Part shown: positions 17,786 to 26,676 of the stretch, piece by piece
How the letters are laid out: each line of letters begins with the position of its first letter
Numbering within the stretch: the first letter of the stretch is position 1
Assembly (NCBI RefSeq): GCF_017808105.1
Contig: NZ_JADBHF010000002.1
Span: 186,001-250,000, forward strand
Origin: Brevibacterium renqingii
GTDB lineage: Bacteria; Actinomycetota; Actinomycetes; Actinomycetales; Brevibacteriaceae
Reading direction: 5' to 3'
DNA length: 64,000 nt
Program-made: the position numbers and the translations under genes
The notes under the pieces: generated by a model
What the model was told of the DNA's origin: nothing
The model's database searches: none
What the model saw: the letters and a program-made list of their open reading frames with translations, nothing else

Positions 17786-18066
17786 TCATCCGCATCATGG
17801 GCGAAGGACAGTTCGACGTCGCCGATGTCGATCAGGATCTGCTCCAGAAGTACGACAACCAGGTCGAGGACGCCGTCAATGCCGGCAACGAGGAAGCCGT
17901 GCGAAGCGCACTGAACTCCCTCCAGGAATACGTCAAGGCCAATGGCAGCCCCGTCTCCGATGACTACCTCGGGTCCTCCGATGTCGTCATCCCGTTCGTC
18001 GACGCCACCCTGGCCGAGATCGCCGAGCTGCTCACGGGCGAGGGCTTCATCCCGGACCCGGCCTGA
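17782..18066 (+). CDS. pspAA: PspA-associated protein PspAA
   Basis: A 94-residue protein of the PspAA family, a small domain encoded beside pspA in actinobacteria and archaea. It begins IIRIMGEGQFDVAD, typical of the family, and has the conserved C-terminal pattern YLGSSDVVIPFVDATLAEIAELL. There is no signal peptide or membrane helix, so it is cytoplasmic. The ATG overlaps the pspA stop (ATGA), implying coupled synthesis and probably a complex with PspA. The biochemical role of PspAA is not established. Confidence 0.88.
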   Translation: MIIRIMGEGQFDVADVDQDLLQKYDNQVEDAVNAGNEEAVRSALNSLQEYVKANGSPVSDDYLGSSDVVIPFVDATLAEIAELLTGEGFIPDPA

Positions 18067-18151
18067 GACCGAATACCACAACGATGCACCCGGCCCATTG
18101 TCTTCACACGAGACAGTGGGCCGGTTCTGCCACTCCCAGAGAGGAATCACG

Positions 18152-19063
18152 ATGAAGAATCGCTTCGTCAAGGACAACGGCCTGACCATGCGGATGGGAT
18201 GGACGATCTTCCTCAATGGGCTCATCTACGTCGTGCTCATCCTGGCGATCTGGTGGATCATCGGCCAGAGCATCGGCGGCGTCATCATCGCCGTCCTCGT
18301 CAGCGCCGGCGCGTTCTTCTTCCAGTGGTACTTCTCCGACAAGATCGCCATGCGGGCCATGGGCGGCCGGGAGGTCTCGGTCCAGGAGGCGCCCGAACTG
18401 CACACGATCGTGGACCGGCTCTGTCAGCTCTCGGATTCGCCGAAGCCGAGGGTCGCCGTATCGAATTCGTCGATCCCCAACGCCTTCGCCACCGGACGCT
18501 CCCCCGAGCGGTCCGTGGTGTGCGTGACCCGGGGACTGCTGGAGAAGCTCGACCGCGACGAGGTCGAAGTGGTGCTCGCCCACGAGCTCTCCCACGTCGC
18601 CCACCGAGACGTCACTGTGATGACCGTCGCCGGAGTCACCGGCGTCGTCGCCGCCCTGATGATGCGAGCCGGCTACTATATGAGCTTCGGACGGTCGAAC
18701 AACAATAACAACGGCATCCCGATCCAGCTGCTGTTCATCCTCGTCGGAGCCGTCGTCTACGGTCTGTCCTTCATCCTCATCCGCAGCCTCTCCCGCTACC
18801 GGGAACTCGCCGCCGATCGAGCTGCCGCCATCCTCACGGGCGCGCCCTCGACCCTGGCCTCGGCGCTGACGAAGCTCAGCGGCGACATGAGCAAGATTCC
18901 GGAGAAGGATCTGCGTTCGTCCGCCTCGGCGAACCATCTGGCTCTGATTCCGGCTGTCAGCGGCAAGGCCGCCATCGGCCAGCTCTTCTCGACCCACCCG
19001 TCGCTGGAGAAGCGCCTCGATCAGCTGGCGAAGATCTCCGCCCAGCTCTCCCGCCCCGAGTGA
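18152..19063 (+). CDS. htpX: M48 family membrane metalloprotease HtpX
   Basis: A 303-residue zinc metalloprotease of the inner membrane. Two hydrophobic helices near residues 15-60 precede the HExxH motif (His144-Glu145...His148 in LAHELSHVAHRD), a further membrane pair around residues 155-215, and the third zinc ligand Glu218 in YRELAADRAAA. GAGAGGAATCACGATG gives a good ribosome-binding site at 18152. It sits 85 bp after pspAA; the gap holds a possible short stem around GGCCCATTG and CAGTGGGCC. HtpX removes damaged membrane proteins, fitting the neighbouring PspA membrane-stress proteins. Confidence 0.94.
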   Translation: MKNRFVKDNGLTMRMGWTIFLNGLIYVVLILAIWWIIGQSIGGVIIAVLVSAGAFFFQWYFSDKIAMRAMGGREVSVQEAPELHTIVDRLCQLSDSPKPRVAVSNSSIPNAFATGRSPERSVVCVTRGLLEKLDRDEVEVVLAHELSHVAHRDVTVMTVAGVTGVVAALMMRAGYYMSFGRSNNNNNGIPIQLLFILVGAVVYGLSFILIRSLSRYRELAADRAAAILTGAPSTLASALTKLSGDMSKIPEKDLRSSASANHLALIPAVSGKAAIGQLFSTHPSLEKRLDQLAKISAQLSRPE

Positions 19064-19115
19064 CGTCAGCTCGAACACCGGCTCATCCCACCGCACCATC
19101 CCGACTAGGAGTCCC

Positions 19116-19715
19116 ATGGGTTTCTTCGACGCACTGCTCGGCCGCACCAAACCGAAGCGAGCCAACCTCGACGACCTCTTCGCCCTGCCGCCTGCCGCGC
19201 TGACCCTGCAGGCGGCCGCCGGCTTCACCCCGACCGGTGTCGGCGCCGTCGCCTTCCGACAGGTCGAGGGGGCCGCATTCCAGACGGCGGAGTCCGAGAG
19301 CGTCGCCCTCATCGGCTCCGATCCGGCCGCCTCGGTGCGGCAGGAGAACGACGGCTACGGCTTCACCTGGCAGGTCGTCTCGGATGCGAACGCCGAGGTG
19401 GTCAACCTCGTCACGAACATCCACGCCGTGAACTCGGCGCTGGTCAGCCAGGGCTTCGACACGATGCTGCTGTGCACCACCGTGTACTTCGTCCACCCCG
19501 ACGGCCGCCGCATGGCCCTGGTCTATCAGTACAAACGCGGCACGTTCTATCCCTTCGTCCAGTCGGGACCGAAGCAGCGGGACAATCCCCTGGAGATCCA
19601 GGTCAAGGGCATCCTCGCCGGTGAGCTGCCGTTCGAGGACGACACCTCGAACTGGTCGGCCCTCTGGGACGCTCCGGGCATGAACGACACCCCGGCGGCC
19701 CCAGAGCTCGAATGA
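19116..19715 (+). CDS. pspAB: PspA-associated protein PspAB
   Basis: A 199-residue cytoplasmic protein matching the PspAB family that accompanies PspA and HtpX in actinobacteria. It starts GFFDALLGRTKPKRANLDDLFALP, a characteristic N-terminus, and keeps the conserved HPDGRRMALVYQYKRGTFYPF segment near residues 128-150. No membrane helix is predicted. The ATG follows TAGGAGTCCC. It is the last gene of the module and is closed by a strong terminator 20 bases downstream. The function is unknown; co-occurrence suggests a part in membrane-stress sensing or in regulating HtpX. Confidence 0.88.
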   Translation: MGFFDALLGRTKPKRANLDDLFALPPAALTLQAAAGFTPTGVGAVAFRQVEGAAFQTAESESVALIGSDPAASVRQENDGYGFTWQVVSDANAEVVNLVTNIHAVNSALVSQGFDTMLLCTTVYFVHPDGRRMALVYQYKRGTFYPFVQSGPKQRDNPLEIQVKGILAGELPFEDDTSNWSALWDAPGMNDTPAAPELE

Positions 19716-19735
19716 CCGGCCGCAGCACCGGATGA

Positions 19736-19767
19736 AAGGAGGGCGTCCCCGCGGGGACGCCCTCCTT
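19736..19767 (+). terminator. Terminator of the psp module
   Basis: Perfect 15-bp arms (AAGGAGGGCGTCCCC at 19736-19750 and its complement at 19753-19767) with a minimal loop lie 20 bases after the pspAB stop. It may act in both directions, since a minus-strand operon ends at 19808. Confidence 0.8.
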
Positions 19768-19807
19768 CGTGTCGAGTGGGTGTTCCACTCCCTCGAACCG
19801 GTGTCGG

Positions 19808-20020
19808 CTACTCCGTGGCCACCTCGATGACCTCGCCGAGGGCCGCGACCCGATCGCCCGGGCGGATCGTCGCGCCGCGGCGGGTCTCGACCTCGCCGTT
19901 GACGGTGACCTCACCGTCGGCGATCATGTCTTTGGCCATCGCACCGTGTTCGGCCACGCCGTGGAGTTTGAGCAGCTGGCCGAGCTTGATCGACTCGCCG
20001 CGGATCTCGATGGTGTCCAT
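19808..20020 (-). CDS. S4-domain RNA-binding protein
   Basis: A 70-residue protein consisting of a single S4 RNA-binding domain of the YbcJ/YaaA type. The alpha-L motif is visible as IKLGQLLKLHGVAEHGAMAKDMIADGEVTVNGE, followed by a basic turn (RRGATIRPGD). Such proteins bind structured RNA, and some act in ribosome assembly. The start overlaps the upstream gene's stop by one base (TGATG), so it is translationally coupled to the acidic Gly-rich membrane protein. The gene faces the psp module terminator. Confidence 0.88.
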   Translation of the reverse strand: MDTIEIRGESIKLGQLLKLHGVAEHGAMAKDMIADGEVTVNGEVETRRGATIRPGDRVAALGEVIEVATE

Positions 20021-20841
20021 CAGAAGATGTCTCCGATGTCGAAGCCGCCGCCGTCTCCGAACAGGCCGCCGCCGTCTCCGCCGTCACCGCCGAAGAGGCC
20101 ACCGCCGTCGCCTCCCATGTCTCCGCCGCCGTCGCCCATATCGGCTCCGTAGGCGCCGTCCCAGCCGCCGCCCATTCCGCCGAACATCATGGCACCCATG
20201 AGGACGCCGGGCAGCAGGCCGGAGCCAGCATAGGAGTTGAAGTAGCCGCGGTTGTATTCGGCGTAGGCGGGGCCGGCCTCCCAGTAGGCGCGACGGGTGT
20301 GTCCGTCGGCGGTGACGACTTTGCGCACGGCCGGATCCGCGCCGACGGCGACGCGTTCGGCGTCGGCGGCGCACACGGGCACGGGGCGCAGCTGTCCGCC
20401 GGCCGGGGCCCAATCGATGTCTTCGACCGAAGGGCCGTGCTGGGGATTGAAGAAGCAGGGCGGACGGCGCACGGGCAGCGGCTTGCCTTCGACGCGGGCG
20501 CGCACGCACTTCGCGGCGTAGCGGCCGTCTTCGAGCGCCTCGGTGACGCTGCGGATGTCGGAGGGTTCGTCTACCTTCTCGAGGGTCTCCTTGGCGATGT
20601 CATAGGAATCCAGCGCCTGCTTGTAGTCCTGCGCTCCCCCGGTGTCGAGTTCGACCCCGGCGGTGATGACATCGAGTTCGGCAACCTCTTCGCCGAACGA
20701 GGTGACGTCCTCCTCGGCGGTCCTCTTCACCTGCTCGAGCTCGGCGGCGAGAAGCTCCCGCTGACGCTGCTTCTCCTTGCGGTGGCCGATGAAGAAGACA
20801 GCCCCGAGCACAACGAGCAGCAACAGAAATACTTCGGTCAC
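20020..20841 (-). CDS. Membrane-anchored protein with Gly/Asp-rich tail
   Basis: A 273-residue actinobacterial protein without a recognised domain name. One N-terminal membrane helix (EVFLLLLVVLGAVFFIG) is followed by a coiled-coil-like region (residues 20-110), a conserved cysteine- and proline-rich part (PPCFFNPQHGPSVEDIDW, then VPVCAADAERV), a motif AYWEAGPAYAEYNRGYFNSYAG, and a C-terminal 50-residue Gly/Asp/Met tail with repeated GDGGG units. The start is GTG at 20841 with GGGGGAGG eight bases upstream; a competing ATG nearby is in another frame. It is coupled to the S4 protein. Similar proteins exist in other actinobacteria, function unknown. Confidence 0.75.
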   Translation of the reverse strand: MTEVFLLLLVVLGAVFFIGHRKEKQRQRELLAAELEQVKRTAEEDVTSFGEEVAELDVITAGVELDTGGAQDYKQALDSYDIAKETLEKVDEPSDIRSVTEALEDGRYAAKCVRARVEGKPLPVRRPPCFFNPQHGPSVEDIDWAPAGGQLRPVPVCAADAERVAVGADPAVRKVVTADGHTRRAYWEAGPAYAEYNRGYFNSYAGSGLLPGVLMGAMMFGGMGGGWDGAYGADMGDGGGDMGGDGGGLFGGDGGDGGGLFGDGGGFDIGDIF

Positions 20842-20944
20842 GATCCATGCCTCCCCCGGCTGACTTTGTCCTCGAACAGTATGCCCGATGAGTCTGACAG
20901 GCGTCTGAACCTGTGCCCTGCAACCGCTCAGTCCGCGCTCCTGT

Positions 20945-21694
20945 TCACACCAGCGCCGCAGCCCCTTTGACCAGCGCGGAGATGCCCCCGCCGAAGGCGA
21001 GGACGAGCATCCCGGTCCGGGCGATCGAGGTCTCGATGCGCCGTGACAGCCAGTCACCTCCGATGAGGCCCGCGACGAGCACGAGAGCCAATCCGAACCA
21101 AGTGCCGATCTCCAGATCCGGCCAGACCCCGCCGTTGACGATCACCTTCATCACCACCGCCGAGGTGGTCCCCACGACGAGGAACGGCTGCAGGGTGGCC
21201 GCGAAGGACCGCTGTTCCCAGCTCGTCAGCACCGCGTAGGCGCTGACTGCCGGTCCTCCGGTGCCGGCGGCGGCCGACATGGCGCCGGAAAGCAGTCCGG
21301 TCGCCATACGGGTGCCGAAGTTCGCGGGGATCCGATGGCCGAGCCTGCCAAGGGTCAGCGAGCTGATGAGTGAGAGGACGATGAGCGAGCCGATGAGGAT
21401 CTGCAGGAGTGGAGTGGGCAGGCTGGAGGCCAGCAGAGCTCCCGGGACCGTCCCGATCACCGCACCGAGGGCCAGCTGCCGCAGCGGCGGCCATTCCACC
21501 TCGGCGAAGGTGCGGGCGAAGACCGAGAGTGCGGCGGCGATTCCGCAGATGTTGACGAGGACGATGCCGCTGAACGGATCGAGGAGGAGGACGAGGAAAG
21601 GACCGCTCACCAGCCCGAACCCCATCCCCGTGACGCGTTGGGACAGGGCCCCGAGGAACACGGCGAAGAGGATGAGCACGACCACGGGTTCCAC
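20945..21694 (-). CDS. TauE/SafE family sulfite/anion exporter
   Basis: A 249-residue membrane protein of the TauE/SafE (DUF81) family with about eight helices. The family's two glycine-rich repeats are visible: SQRVTGMGFGLVSGPFLVLLLDP near the start and GLLSGAMSAAAGTGGPAVSAYAV in the middle. Members move sulfite, sulfoacetate or other small anions; the substrate here cannot be deduced. The start is a GTG at 21694, divergent from the DUF1707 gene 75 bp away. No sulfur-metabolism gene adjoins it. Confidence 0.88.
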   Translation of the reverse strand: MEPVVVLILFAVFLGALSQRVTGMGFGLVSGPFLVLLLDPFSGIVLVNICGIAAALSVFARTFAEVEWPPLRQLALGAVIGTVPGALLASSLPTPLLQILIGSLIVLSLISSLTLGRLGHRIPANFGTRMATGLLSGAMSAAAGTGGPAVSAYAVLTSWEQRSFAATLQPFLVVGTTSAVVMKVIVNGGVWPDLEIGTWFGLALVLVAGLIGGDWLSRRIETSIARTGMLVLAFGGGISALVKGAAALV

Positions 21695-21769
21695 GGGGTC
21701 GAGTCTAGTCGAGTGCTCTCCATCCTTTGGCCCAGGTCCGACCTTGGCGGCGGGGTTAGAGTAGGGAAC

Positions 21770-22537
21770 ATGAACGCTCGTCCCCTGTGGTCGCGTTTCA
21801 GCGCAGATCCCCGATCATATGGGCAGGTCCGAGCCTCCGACGCCGATCGGGCGGTGGTCGCCGACGTGCTCTCGGAGGCGTATGCCCTCGGGCAGCTCGA
21901 CGTCTCAGAATTCGATGAACGCACCGAGGCCGCTGCGAAGCTCAAGACCTTGGGCGAGATCCCCGAACTCGTCGACGATCTCGTGCTCCCCGATCCGGCG
22001 GAGCTCACATCCGACGAACTCGACGAGGCGGGGCGGGCACAGGCCCTGGCACGCCTCGAGGCCGACCGAGTGCCGATCACTCCTGAGCAGATCGATGCCG
22101 CGGCCCGGAAGTACTACCGGGATCGGGTGCGCGGATCCATGCTCGGCATCATCGCCGGTCCCGCGGGCTTCATGCTCGCCATCTGGGCGTTCACATCGCT
22201 CGCCAATGGACAGTTCATCTTCTTCTGGCCGATCTTCGTCATCGTTCCGATGTTCTTCGGCGGGATCTCCCGCATCGCTCACAAGGACGAGATCATCCGC
22301 AATCGCAAGCGTGAGCTGACGAGGCGAGCGCGGGCCCACCTCGGCGATGCCGAAGCTCGACGCGAAATCGAGAAGGGCGAGCACTCAGCTGAGGACTACG
22401 AACCCGAGCTGGGCAGTGGGCTGCAGCCGCCGCACCCGCCCATCCCGCCCTACTCCCCCGGTCAGATATCGCGTCGCGACGAGCGGCGCAGGCGACGCTC
22501 CGGTCGCCGCCATCACCGCGACAACCCGTGGGATTGA
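21770..22537 (+). CDS. DUF1707 (SHOCT-like) membrane protein
   Basis: A 255-residue protein with an N-terminal DUF1707 domain (RASDADRAVVADVLSEAYALGQLDVSEFDERTEAA), a linker, a two-helix membrane region around residues 125-165 (SMLGIIAGPAGFMLAIWAF, then FIFFWPIFVIVPMFFGG), and a charged C-terminal tail ending in an Arg-rich cluster (DERRRRRSGRRHHRD). I chose the ATG at 21770; the longer frame upstream overlaps the divergent gene. GTAGGG just before the ATG is a weak ribosome-binding site, so a leaderless mRNA is possible. DUF1707 is common in actinobacterial membrane proteins; its role is unknown. Confidence 0.85.
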   Translation: MNARPLWSRFSADPRSYGQVRASDADRAVVADVLSEAYALGQLDVSEFDERTEAAAKLKTLGEIPELVDDLVLPDPAELTSDELDEAGRAQALARLEADRVPITPEQIDAAARKYYRDRVRGSMLGIIAGPAGFMLAIWAFTSLANGQFIFFWPIFVIVPMFFGGISRIAHKDEIIRNRKRELTRRARAHLGDAEARREIEKGEHSAEDYEPELGSGLQPPHPPIPPYSPGQISRRDERRRRRSGRRHHRDNPWD

Positions 22538-22576
22538 GCAGCCTCAGGCAGTTCGCCACCGAACCGGTCGCCCTCC

Positions 22577-22638
22577 CGGAAGCGAAAGAGCCATGCCGGC
22601 GTCCTTACGGAAGCGAAAGAGCCGTGCCGGCGTCCTTA
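22577..22638. repeat. Two tandem 31-bp units at the groEL 3' end
   Basis: Units at 22577-22607 and 22608-22638 start CGGAAGCGAAAGAGCC and differ by one base. The second unit supplies one arm of the groEL terminator hairpin, so the duplication appears to have copied half of a terminator. Confidence 0.75.
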
Positions 22639-22658
22639 CGGGCACCGGCACGGCTCTT
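22617..22658 (-). terminator. groEL terminator hairpin
   Basis: Perfect 14-bp arms (AAGAGCCGTGCCGG at 22617-22630 and its complement at 22645-22658) with a 14-base loop lie just past the groEL stop codon. The arm nearest the DUF1707 gene is duplicated 31 bp further out. Confidence 0.75.
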
Positions 22659-22674
22659 CGAGCGACGGGAGCTA

Positions 22675-24324
<1,650 letters not shown>

Positions 24325-24474
24325 TTAGATCCTCCCTGATGGAGTGAAGTGGGAATCCAGAGCAGTCGTCAGCGCCCGCGACGGCAGAGAGTGAGCCCAT
24401 ATGTTCCATTCCACATAAGGACCACGCTCTCGAGACGACTGGTGGGAACCCATCGGTTTTCACCAGTACTAGAT

Positions 24475-24501
24475 TTAGCACTCTCACCATGCGAGTGCAA
24501 A
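24475..24501 (-). promoter_or_regulatory. CIRCE operator (HrcA site) of groEL
   Basis: TTAGCACTC (24475-24483), nine bases, then GAGTGCAAA (24493-24501) matches the CIRCE consensus TTAGCACTC-N9-GAGTGCTAA with one mismatch. On the minus strand a TTGCAC -35-like element and a TAAATC -10-like element 17 bases apart overlap the operator, so HrcA binding should block the promoter directly. Confidence 0.92.
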
Positions 24502-24703
24502 TATTCGTCACCTGCAGTCACGGGCACCGAGTAGTGCGGCGAGGCACTCGCTGGGCGCAGGAGGCTGGTCGGATCGGCGGTCCCTCGACCAGCCTCCGCG
24601 GATTCTCGGGGCGTATGAGAGCCGGGGCGGTCGAAGCGATGACCGGTTCGGCGACACCACGTCGGCAGTTCGGCCCAACGCGAACGTCTGGCACCCGCTC
24701 GCT

Positions 24704-24806
24704 GCCGAGAGCTCGGTCTGCGACTGACGACTCTGCCGAGAGCTCCGTCTGCGACTGACAGCTCTGGTTGCATACCGGGCTGTCAGTCGCAGACCGAGCT
24801 CTCGGC
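24704..24806. repeat. Stem-loop repeat element, copy 1
   Basis: A 25-bp unit beginning GCCGAGAGCTCGGTCTGCGA occurs at 24704-24728, again with one mismatch at 24735-24759, and inverted at 24782-24806. RNA or single-stranded DNA from here could form a long hairpin with a choice of two left arms. A related direct-plus-inverted arrangement occurs at 41432-41501, so this is a dispersed family. Confidence 0.8.
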
Positions 24807-24843
24807 GATACTTCCCTCACCTCGCACCCGCCCAGGCAACTGA

Positions 24844-24875
24844 AAAGCGCCGAGCAGTTGCCTGCTCGGCGCTTT
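24844..24875 (-). terminator. Terminator downstream of short csp gene
   Basis: Perfect 13-bp arms (AAAGCGCCGAGCA at 24844-24856 and its complement at 24863-24875) with a six-base loop lie 100 bp past the cold-shock gene stop. On the minus strand the stem is followed by a short T-containing tract. Confidence 0.7.
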
Positions 24876-24974
24876 CCCCGCGCGGAAGGATACCGATGGA
24901 ACCGGTGCCCGTCCGCGGCGGATCAGAAAACTGTGCTGACAGCGATCATTCTCAGATGCTTACAGCAGTCAGTC

Positions 24975-25178
24975 TCAGAGGAGGGTGACGGACTCCGCCT
25001 GAGGACCCTTTTGTCCTTCTCCTACTTCGAACTGAACCTGCTGGCCCTCTTCGAGAGAGCGGTAGCCGTCCATCTGGATTGCGCTCCAGTGGACGAACAC
25101 GTCCTGGTTTTCGCCTTCGAGGGTGATGAAACCATAGCCCTTTTCGGCGTTGAACCACTTGACGGTACCTTGTGCCAT
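24975..25178 (-). CDS. Cold shock protein, short CspA type
   Basis: A 67-residue protein consisting only of a cold-shock domain. It starts [19 protein letters not shown], with the RNA-binding motifs KGYGFI and VFVHWSAI. Trp replaces the usual Phe or Tyr in the second motif, as in several actinobacterial CspA proteins. GGAGAAG two to three bases before the ATG at 25178 supports this start over an upstream alternative. About 270 bp lies upstream before the LytR_C gene; part of it probably forms the long leader typical of csp mRNAs. This is a different paralogue from the long-form csp at 4089. Confidence 0.95.
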   Translation of the reverse strand: MAQGTVKWFNAEKGYGFITLEGENQDVFVHWSAIQMDGYRSLEEGQQVQFEVGEGQKGPQAESVTLL

Positions 25179-25451
25179 TACTTCTCCATACAGTGCTGTG
25201 CCATTGAAATCCCGCATTTCAGCCGCGATCGTGCGACCGCATCTGGAATACGGAAGCTAGTAAAACTCAACCGACCCCGCGACTTCTCTCATTGACCTCG
25301 GGAGAATAATCTCGGTGAAGCACGAATAGAACACAAGGTGCTGTGCTTGCCTAGCTGGTGTCACTCTACCGCAGCAGCGCATCCCGCTTCGGGCCGTTCA
25401 CGACTGTTATAGATTCGTTATATCAGCCGCTCGCGTCGCTGGAGACAGCGA

Positions 25452-26036
25452 TCAGCCGTTCGCGTCGCCGGACTCCGCCGACTCGGCGCCCTCGCTGGGC
25501 TCGGGACCGCGGTCGGCGATGTCCGAGCAGATCACCACGGTGACATCGGCGTCAAAGTCCTCGGAGGCCTCAGTGGCCGAGACTCCGAGCGATTCGGCGA
25601 CGAGCTTCGCCTGGGAGGCGTTCTCCTCGCCCTTGTAGTAGACGGTCGAGTCACTGAGGTTCGTCGAGTAGTTGCCGACCTGGCCGAGCGTCCAGCCCTT
25701 GTCCTCGACCGCCTCGGAGAACTTCTTCGCAGCGCCGGAGACACCGGAGCCGTTGAGGACATCGACGGTGATCGAGTCGTCGGCGACGCTGACCTCGCTC
25801 TCACTGGGCGAGGGCTCGGCCGAGGCCGACTCCGAGGCCGGCGGATCGGCGATCTTCGATTCGGGGTTGCCCATCGACGAGAAGATGATGTTGATGGCGG
25901 CCACGACGAGCAGGACCGCAACCAGTGCGAGCACGATGACCAGCGAGATGGCACCGATGTTCGACGACGCGGAGGATTCCTGTCGATGGGCACCGCTGCG
26001 CCGGCCGGGCTCGATCTCGTCGAATTCGTCAGTCAT
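25452..26036 (-). CDS. LytR C-terminal domain membrane protein
   Basis: A 194-residue protein with a short acidic cytoplasmic N-terminus, one membrane helix at about residues 28-50 (ISLVIVLALVAVLLVVAAINIIF), a Ser/Pro/Glu-rich linker, and a LytR_C domain (residues 85-170, starting SITVDVLNGSGVSGAAKK). LytR_C domains are extracytoplasmic and occur in cell-wall proteins, alone or attached to LytR-CpsA-Psr enzymes; no such catalytic domain is present here. It follows the DUF3263 gene by two bases, so the two form an operon. Confidence 0.88.
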   Translation of the reverse strand: MTDEFDEIEPGRRSGAHRQESSASSNIGAISLVIVLALVAVLLVVAAINIIFSSMGNPESKIADPPASESASAEPSPSESEVSVADDSITVDVLNGSGVSGAAKKFSEAVEDKGWTLGQVGNYSTNLSDSTVYYKGEENASQAKLVAESLGVSATEASEDFDADVTVVICSDIADRGPEPSEGAESAESGDANG

Positions 26037-26038
26037 GT

Positions 26039-26305
26039 CTACCTCGAGACGCGGGCTTGGGCGCGCTCGCTCTGCCGCGTGCTGCGGATCCGGCGAAGGC
26101 GCTTGACCAGCATCGGATCGTTGGCCAGAGCTGCAGGGTTGTCCAGAAGCGAGTTCAGTATCTGGAAGTAGCTGGTGGCCGACATATCGAAGCGCTCACG
26201 GATCGCATGGTCCTTGGCGCCGCCGTATTTCCACCACCGCCGCTCGAACTCCAGAACGGCCACCTCGAGCTCGCTCAGTTCTGAGGTGTCGTTGTTCGAC
26301 GGCAT
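26039..26305 (-). CDS. DUF3263 protein
   Basis: An 88-residue protein of the DUF3263 family, common in actinobacteria beside a LytR_C protein. It is predicted to be mostly helical, with the conserved segment ERRWWKYGGAKDHAIRERFDMSATSYFQILNSLLDNPAAL, which resembles a small helix-turn-helix. An AGGAG lies 11 bases before the ATG. On the minus strand a GATAATATAG stretch about 40 bases further upstream is a plausible -10 region. A DNA-binding role is suggested by the fold but not demonstrated. Confidence 0.87.
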   Translation of the reverse strand: MPSNNDTSELSELEVAVLEFERRWWKYGGAKDHAIRERFDMSATSYFQILNSLLDNPAALANDPMLVKRLRRIRSTRQSERAQARVSR

Positions 26306-26676
26306 AGAGGGTGTGCTCCTTCGAGAGATGACTGGACTTCTATATTATCGCCCGATCGGCGGGACAGGAATTTCCGGCGCGTCGCCGCGGCTGTGAGCTC
26401 GCTCGCGGCCGTCGCGCGTGCCGACTCCCGCAGGCGGTGGGACAGCCCCGGCGCTACGGCGCTACGACAGCACCGGCGGTGCGCGACAGCCCCGGCGGTA
26501 CCGACTCCCGCCAGCGGTGCGACAGCGCAGTCGGCGCACGACAGCCGCGACAGTGCCGACACCGACCGGGCCCGAAACGGCCTCACCCCGCCGCACCGCA
26601 TCTGGTCGATGACGATGGCGACGGGGTGGACGGCTGTGCACTCGCCGAGGCGGTTCGACTCGGCGACCGTGTCGGC
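26306..26676. other. Spacer with imperfect repeats and DUF3263 promoter
   Basis: No gene is supported in this 371-bp stretch. The first 50 bases hold the DUF3263 promoter region, visible as the locally AT-rich TATATTATCG near 26340-26350. From 26418 to 26540 there are imperfect copies of GGCGGTG(C)GACAGCCCCGG-type units, with a larger unit beginning GT(G/A)CCGACTCCCGC at 26419 and again at 26498. Confidence 0.55.

Larger units (their letters stand above)
24502..24974. other. Non-coding spacer with stem-loop repeat element
   Basis: This 473-bp stretch between the groEL promoter and the cold-shock gene holds no supported gene. It contains two direct copies and one inverted copy of a 25-bp unit (annotated separately) and the terminator of the cold-shock gene. 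Confidence 0.6.

Noticed and set aside
24704..24806. CRISPR array
   Set aside because: Only three copies exist, one is inverted, and spacings are irregular; no cas genes are present.
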